From assembly GCF_000716715.1 (NCBI RefSeq), contig NZ_JNYJ01000008.1, positions 246,429 to 310,428 on the forward strand: a stretch of DNA of 64,000 bases, given 5' to 3'. Shown here piece after piece: positions 59,401 through 64,000 of this stretch (the stretch's first letter is position 1; the number at the start of each line of letters is the position of its first letter). The position numbers and the translations under genes are program-made. This DNA comes from Dactylosporangium aurantiacum (GTDB lineage: Bacteria > Actinomycetota > Actinomycetes > Mycobacteriales > Micromonosporaceae). The notes under the pieces are model-generated. The model saw only the letters and a list, made by a program, of their open reading frames with translations. It did no database searches and was not told where the DNA came from.

Positions 59401-60672
59401 ATGCTGAACGTGCCGCAAGGGGCGGCTCTCTCGATCGGTGCGGTGCTCGGCACCGGGGTCATCGCGTTGCCGGCGCTCGCCGCCCAGACCGCCGGGCCGG
59501 CCTCGCTCGTGGCGTGGGCCGCCCTCATCGCGCTGTCGGTGCCGCTCGCCGCGACGTTCGCCGCGCTCGGCGCCAGGTTCCCCGACTCGGGCGGGGTCGC
59601 CACGTACGCGCGCCGGGCCTTCGGCGAGCGGGCCGCCGCGGTCGTCGGGTGGTGCTTCTACCTCGCGGTGCCGGTCGGTGCGCCCGCGGCGGCGCTGTTC
59701 GCCGGGGCGTACGTGGCCGCGGCGCTCGGCGGCGGCACCCGCACGGAGCTGCTGACCGCCGCCGGGCTGATGCTCGCGGTGACGGCCGGCAACCTCGGGG
59801 GCGTGCGGGTGTCCGGCCGGCTGCAGCTCGGCCTGGCGCTGCTGCTGGTGACGCTGCTGCTGACGGCGACCGTGACGGCGCTGCCGCACGCGGACCCCGG
59901 CCACCTGCGGCCGTTCGCGCCGCACGGCTGGTGGGCGGTCGGGTCCGCGGCGGCGCTGCTGGTGTGGGGGTTCGCCGGCTGGGAGGCGGTCACGTCCCTC
60001 GCGGCCGACTTCCGCCGGCCCGCCCGGGACCTGCCCCGCGCCACCGCGATCGCCCTGGTCGTCGTCGGGGTGCTGTACTTCGGCATCGCCGCGGCCAGCA
60101 TCCTGGTGCTCGGCCCGGCGCCCGGCGACGCGCCCCTCGCCGAGCTGCTCGCCCGTGGCGTCGGCGGGCAGGTCAGGGTCCTCACCGCGGTCGCCGCGGT
60201 GCTGCTGACCCTCGGCACGATGAACGCGTACTACGCCGGCGCGGCCAAGCTCGGCGCGGCCCTCGGCCGGGACTCGGCGCTGCCCGCGTGGTTCGGCCGG
60301 GGCAGCGGCGCCGGCGAGGTCCCCCGGCGCAGCCTCACCGTGATCGCCGTGCTCGGCGGGCTGTCGCTGCTGCTCGTCACGGCGACCGGCACCGGCACCC
60401 GGCCGCTGGTCCTGCTCACCAGCGGCGCGTTCGTCCTCGTGTACGTGCTGGGCACCGCCGCCGCGCTGCGCCTGCTGCCCCGGCGGACGCCGGTGTGGTG
60501 GTGCGCCGCGGTCTCCTTCGCCGCGTCGCTCGGGCTGCTCGTCCTCAGCGGCTGGTACGTGCTGGGCACCGCCGCCGTCGCGGGCTGCGCACTGGCGTAC
60601 CAGAAAATCGTCGGAAAAAAGTCCGCCCGGCCTGTCGATTCGGGGGCCGACCCGATTGACGTAGGAGTGTAA
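59401..60672 (+). CDS. Amino acid permease / efflux (YjeH-like APC protein)
   Basis: A 423-residue, 12-segment APC-superfamily protein. ATG 59401 gives the start MLNVPQGAALSIGAVLGTGVIALPALAAQTAG, the conserved segment 1 motif GAxxGTGxxxLP. Others are WAALIALSVPLAATFAALGARFPDSGGVATYARRAFG, WGFAGWEAVTSLAADFRRPARDLPRATAIAL and LTLGTMNAYYAGAAKLGAALGRDSALP. Length and motifs fit the YjeH family of methionine/branched-chain amino acid exporters. It may export amino acids; the actual substrate is unknown. Confidence 0.88.
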   Translation: MLNVPQGAALSIGAVLGTGVIALPALAAQTAGPASLVAWAALIALSVPLAATFAALGARFPDSGGVATYARRAFGERAAAVVGWCFYLAVPVGAPAAALFAGAYVAAALGGGTRTELLTAAGLMLAVTAGNLGGVRVSGRLQLGLALLLVTLLLTATVTALPHADPGHLRPFAPHGWWAVGSAAALLVWGFAGWEAVTSLAADFRRPARDLPRATAIALVVVGVLYFGIAAASILVLGPAPGDAPLAELLARGVGGQVRVLTAVAAVLLTLGTMNAYYAGAAKLGAALGRDSALPAWFGRGSGAGEVPRRSLTVIAVLGGLSLLLVTATGTGTRPLVLLTSGAFVLVYVLGTAAALRLLPRRTPVWWCAAVSFAASLGLLVLSGWYVLGTAAVAGCALAYQKIVGKKSARPVDSGADPIDVGV

Positions 60673-60703
60673 GAGGACGTTTTCCCTTGAAGGAGAGCCG
60701 GCG

Positions 60704-61036
60704 ATGGCCCAGTACCTGATCCTGATCTACGAGAACGAGGCCGACTACGAGAGCGCGGACCAGTCGGTCTACCAGGAGGTGATGGACGCGCACAACCGCT
60801 TCGCGGAGCAGGTCGGCGAGCGGCTGCTCGGCGGCAACGCCCTGCAGCCCACCCAGACCGCCACCACGATCCGCGGCGACGTCGTCACCGACGGGCCGTT
60901 CGTGGAGACGAAGGAGGTCCTCGGCGGCTACTACCTCATCGAGGCCAAGGACCTCGACGAGGCCCTGGCGATCGGCAAGCTGTGCCCGGCCCGCTTCGGT
61001 GGCGTCGAGGTCCGCCCGGTGATGGTGTTCGAGTAG
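60704..61036 (+). CDS. DGPF/YCII-related protein
   Basis: A 110-residue single-domain protein; ATG 60704 after GGAGAG. The ferredoxin-like YCII fold is seen in MAQYLILIYENEADY, the signature TDGPFVETKEVLGGYYLIEAKDLDEALAI, and a final strand VEVRPVMVF. DGPF proteins are almost always linked to ECF42-type sigma factors, as here: the sigma gene starts seven bases after the stop. The biochemical role of these proteins is unclear. Confidence 0.95.
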   Translation: MAQYLILIYENEADYESADQSVYQEVMDAHNRFAEQVGERLLGGNALQPTQTATTIRGDVVTDGPFVETKEVLGGYYLIEAKDLDEALAIGKLCPARFGGVEVRPVMVFE

Positions 61037-61043
61037 CCGGTTC

Positions 61044-62291
<1,248 letters not shown>

Positions 62292-62382
62292 GGAGGGCTC
62301 GGACGCCGGAGCGCGGTCGCGGATCCGCCGGCGGCGCGGAGGGGCCGTGGAACCCCGGGCGCCGCGGCGGCGGTCCGCCGGT

Positions 62383-62574
62383 TCAGCAGGGGATCAGCTC
62401 ACCCCGCCGGGCACGCACCCGCGTGCCGTCCATCAGCGTGATCTCGACGCGGCCGTTGGCGTCGGTATCGCCGAACGCGTAGATCTCCTTGCCGTCGTGC
62501 GGGGCCAGCTCGGCGTGGTGCACGCCGTTCCGGTCCGGCCGCAGGACCCATCTCAATTCCGGCGATTTACCCAT
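62383..62574 (-). CDS. Hypothetical protein, 63 aa
   Basis: A short frame that looks genuine: ATG 62574 is preceded by AGGGGGTG, and the protein has balanced composition (MGKSPELRWVLRPDRNGVHHAELAPHDGKEIYAFGDTDANGRVEITLMDGTRVRARRGELIPC). The alternating pattern suggests a small beta-barrel. I recognise no family. A GTG at 62583 would add three residues. It may belong with no neighbour; the flanking plus-strand sigma gene is convergent. Confidence 0.55.
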   Translation of the reverse strand: MGKSPELRWVLRPDRNGVHHAELAPHDGKEIYAFGDTDANGRVEITLMDGTRVRARRGELIPC

Positions 62575-62951
62575 TTCGCCCACCCCCTCGTCCGAGGCTA
62601 ACGGCCGTCGCCCCGCCCCGGTGCGGACCCCGCCCCCGGGGCACCCGTGTGAGTGAGCCTCGGCGTCCCGCGACGGCGGCGGTTTCTGTCGTACCCGGGG
62701 CCGATACTGCCTACATGAGCGGTTGCGGAGGCGGGACGGGCGCGGGGGTGGTCGCAGCGGTGTGCGGTCAGGGGGTGCCGGCGAGGCGGACCTGATGCGC
62801 GGTGGTGGCGGGCCGGTGGCCGCGCGGGCGGGAACGCGGCGACGGGTTGGCGCGCGACTGCGGGCGATCCGGCGGCCTTTCGGGCTCGGCCGGCGACGTG
62901 CCCGCGCACGGCCTGCCGATCAGACGGGCAGCCCGCGGCGCTGGTTCGGAA

Positions 62952-63038
62952 GGCACCGCTGGCCCGGCAGGCACCCGCTGGCCCGGCAGGCACCCGCTGG
63001 CCCGGCAGGCACCCGCTGGCCCGGCAGGCACCCGCTGG
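62952..63038 (+). repeat. 19-bp tandem repeat (about 4.6 units)
   Basis: The unit GGCACCCGCTGGCCCGGCA occurs three times intact (62970-63026), preceded by an 18-base variant lacking one C and followed by a partial unit. The period is not a multiple of three, so it does not encode a repeat peptide. Likely a variable-number repeat. Confidence 0.85.
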
Positions 63039-63369
63039 TCCACCGGCCGCGGCCACCGCGGTGTGAGCGACCGATCGCGCCGGGTCGGACGCGGGTGCAT
63101 CGCGCGATGTCCGCGTCGGGCCGCCGAACGATGACCGGCCCGGCGGTGCGGCCGATGGTCGACCAGCCCCGGCACTGCGGCCGCCGCGCGTGACGGCAGG
63201 GCTGGCGCCAACCGACGGGACTGGGTCTCACCGGCCCCTGCCCCCGGCGAACGTGATCTCGCGCGACGTGCCGATGGGCGCAAACCGCAGGGACGGCCGC
63301 GGCGGCGCCAGGCCACCGGACGCGGGACGCGGCGGCGGAAGCACCGGGCGGCCGGGACGGCGGCGGCAA

Positions 63370-63490
63370 GCCACCGGGATGGCGCGCGGCAGCGGCGAAG
63401 CTGCCGCGCGCCAGCGCTCGGCAGTGCGAGCGCAGCGAGCATGGGGGTGCGGGTGGGAACCCCCGCCGGGACCCGCCGCGTCAGCGGTGG
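63370..63490 (-). repeat. Interspersed repeat element, copy C (inverted)
   Basis: In reverse complement it matches copy B nearly throughout, from CCACCGCTGACGCGGCGGGT through CCATGCTCGCTGCGCTCGCA to CATCCCGGTGGC. It contains a dyad GGCGCGCGGCAGC (63381-63393) / GCTGCCGCGCGCC (63400-63412). The lead-in segment (GTCCCGGCTGTACTTCC...) is duplicated next to the sigma gene. Confidence 0.8.
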
Positions 63491-63543
63491 GGGGAAGTAC
63501 AGCCGGGACCCGCCGCGTCAGCGGTGGGGCGGAAGTACAGCCC

Positions 63544-64000
63544 TCAGTCCCTGGTGAGGGACGCGCGCAGGGTCTTCAGGGCGCCGGCGAGCAGCCGGGA
63601 CACGTGCATCTGGGAGATGCCGAGCTCGGCGGCGATCTGCGACTGGGTCAGGTTGCCGTGGAAGCGCATCGCGATGATCTTCTGCTCGCGCTCCGGCAGC
63701 TTGGCCAGCAGCGGGCGCAGCGCCTCGCGGTTCTCCACGTTGGCGATGTCGGGGTCGTCTCCGCCGAGCAGGTCGCCGAGGCCGGTGACGCCGCCGTCGC
63801 CGGCCTCGCCGACGGGGGCGTCCAGCGACAGCGCCCGGTACGCCTGGCCGCAGTCGAGGCCCTCGATGATCTCCTCCTCGCTGGCGCCGAGCTTCTGCGC
63901 GAGGTCGGCGACCGTCGGGGAGCGGCCGAGGTCCTGGGCGAGGTCGCCGGAGACCTTGGAGATCTCCAGGCGCAGCTCCTGCAGGCGGCGGGGCACGCGC
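63544..64000 (-). CDS. SigF/SigB-type RNA polymerase sigma factor (partial, N-terminus beyond window)
   Basis: The last 151 residues of a sigma-70 protein; the N-terminus lies right of base 64000. Region 3 is RRLQELRLEISKVSGDLAQDLGRSPTVADLAQKLGASEEEIIEGL. Region 4 is LRPLLAKLPEREQKIIAMRFHGNLTQSQIAAELGISQMHVSRLLAGALKTLRASL. The VPRRLQEL region 3 start and the QMHVSRLLAGAL helix are those of the group 3 SigB/SigF/SigG stress and sporulation sigma factors, which need STAS anti-sigma antagonists for activation. A STAS gene is in the window but far away. Confidence 0.93.
   Translation of the reverse strand, partial: RVPRRLQELRLEISKVSGDLAQDLGRSPTVADLAQKLGASEEEIIEGLDCGQAYRALSLDAPVGEAGDGGVTGLGDLLGGDDPDIANVENREALRPLLAKLPEREQKIIAMRFHGNLTQSQIAAELGISQMHVSRLLAGALKTLRASLTRD

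Larger units (their letters stand above)
62575..63543. other. Gene-poor 970-base stretch with repeats
   Basis: No convincing coding frame on either strand: long frames here are Arg/Pro/Ala-rich, lack ribosome sites and run through repeats. It holds a 19-bp tandem repeat (62952-63038), a GC-rich dyad with 13-bp arms (63381-63412), an inverted copy of the interspersed repeat (63370-63490) and a duplicated 38-base segment next to the sigma gene stop (63469-63540). Confidence 0.6.

Noticed and set aside
62952..63038. Possible CRISPR array
   Set aside because: The 19-bp units are directly adjacent with no spacers and there are no cas genes.
62768..63442. Minus-strand frame of 224 codons across the gene-poor gap
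   Set aside because: It starts inside the interspersed repeat and crosses the 19-bp tandem repeat, giving a repetitive Arg/Pro-rich peptide with no ribosome site.

Overview
The window is a stretch of very GC-rich chromosome with strong G/C bias at third codon positions, frequent GTG/TTG starts and translationally coupled genes. The gene content is typical of a filamentous actinobacterium: LysX (lysyl-phosphatidylglycerol synthase fused to lysyl-tRNA synthetase), an ECF42-type sigma factor with a DGPF partner, DUF3159, septum-formation-like lipoproteins, many regulators and secreted hydrolases. Micromonosporaceae is my best guess. That is inference from gene content; no rRNA or tRNA gene is present to confirm it. 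About 55 intact or partial genes, three gene remnants and several repeats are supported.

Layout. 1-6.1 kb: a partial membrane protein, an ECF sigma factor coupled to a membrane protein with a collagen-like Pro-Gly-Gln tail, a STAS anti-sigma antagonist, DUF3159 and FUSC membrane proteins, and a tyrosine phosphatase. 6.2-19.3 kb: DUF2252, a decayed and an intact copy of a septum-formation-like lipoprotein, a LacI regulator, a flavin monooxygenase, a secreted metzincin-like protease, a sugar-kinase-fold protein, a membrane PAS protein that stops where a GGDEF domain would begin, a metallophosphoesterase and a universal stress protein. 19.3-27.3 kb: a four-gene minus-strand operon encoding a secreted sugar-dehydrogenase-like protein with PKD and five PA14 domains, a double GT2 glycosyltransferase, a GT39-like membrane glycosyltransferase and GtrA. 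These look like one polyprenyl-phosphate-sugar glycosylation system plus an exported protein.

27.4-36.2 kb: cytochrome P450, an MFS transporter, a secreted beta-1,3-glucanase-like enzyme with two discoidin modules under a perfect LacI-type palindrome, a secreted HExxH protease, and a beta-propeller protein. 36.2-43.6 kb: regulator-enzyme pairs (MarR/hydrolase, FadR/FAH hydrolase, HxlR/methyltransferase), several with visible palindromes between divergent genes, followed by Uma2, DUF4406 and a DeoR regulator with a Gly/Ala/Pro insertion. 43.7-55.7 kb: envelope and ion homeostasis (flippase-like protein, PPK2, LysX, a KhtT/KhtU-like antiporter) and a MarR/DHA2 efflux operon.

55.8-59.3 kb is an accessory patch. 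It has a repeat element, a conspicuously lower-GC gene for an unknown membrane protein, a decayed duplicate of an AraC/GlxA regulator segment and the intact regulator. 59.4-64 kb: an amino-acid permease, the DGPF/ECF42 pair, a small unknown protein, about 950 bases without a convincing gene (19-bp tandem repeat and another repeat-element copy), and the C-terminal part of a SigF/SigB-type sigma factor.

The most noteworthy items are the PA14/glycosyltransferase operon, a three-copy interspersed repeat family, the low-GC island beside a duplicated AraC fragment, and the paired intact and decayed septum-formation lipoprotein genes.
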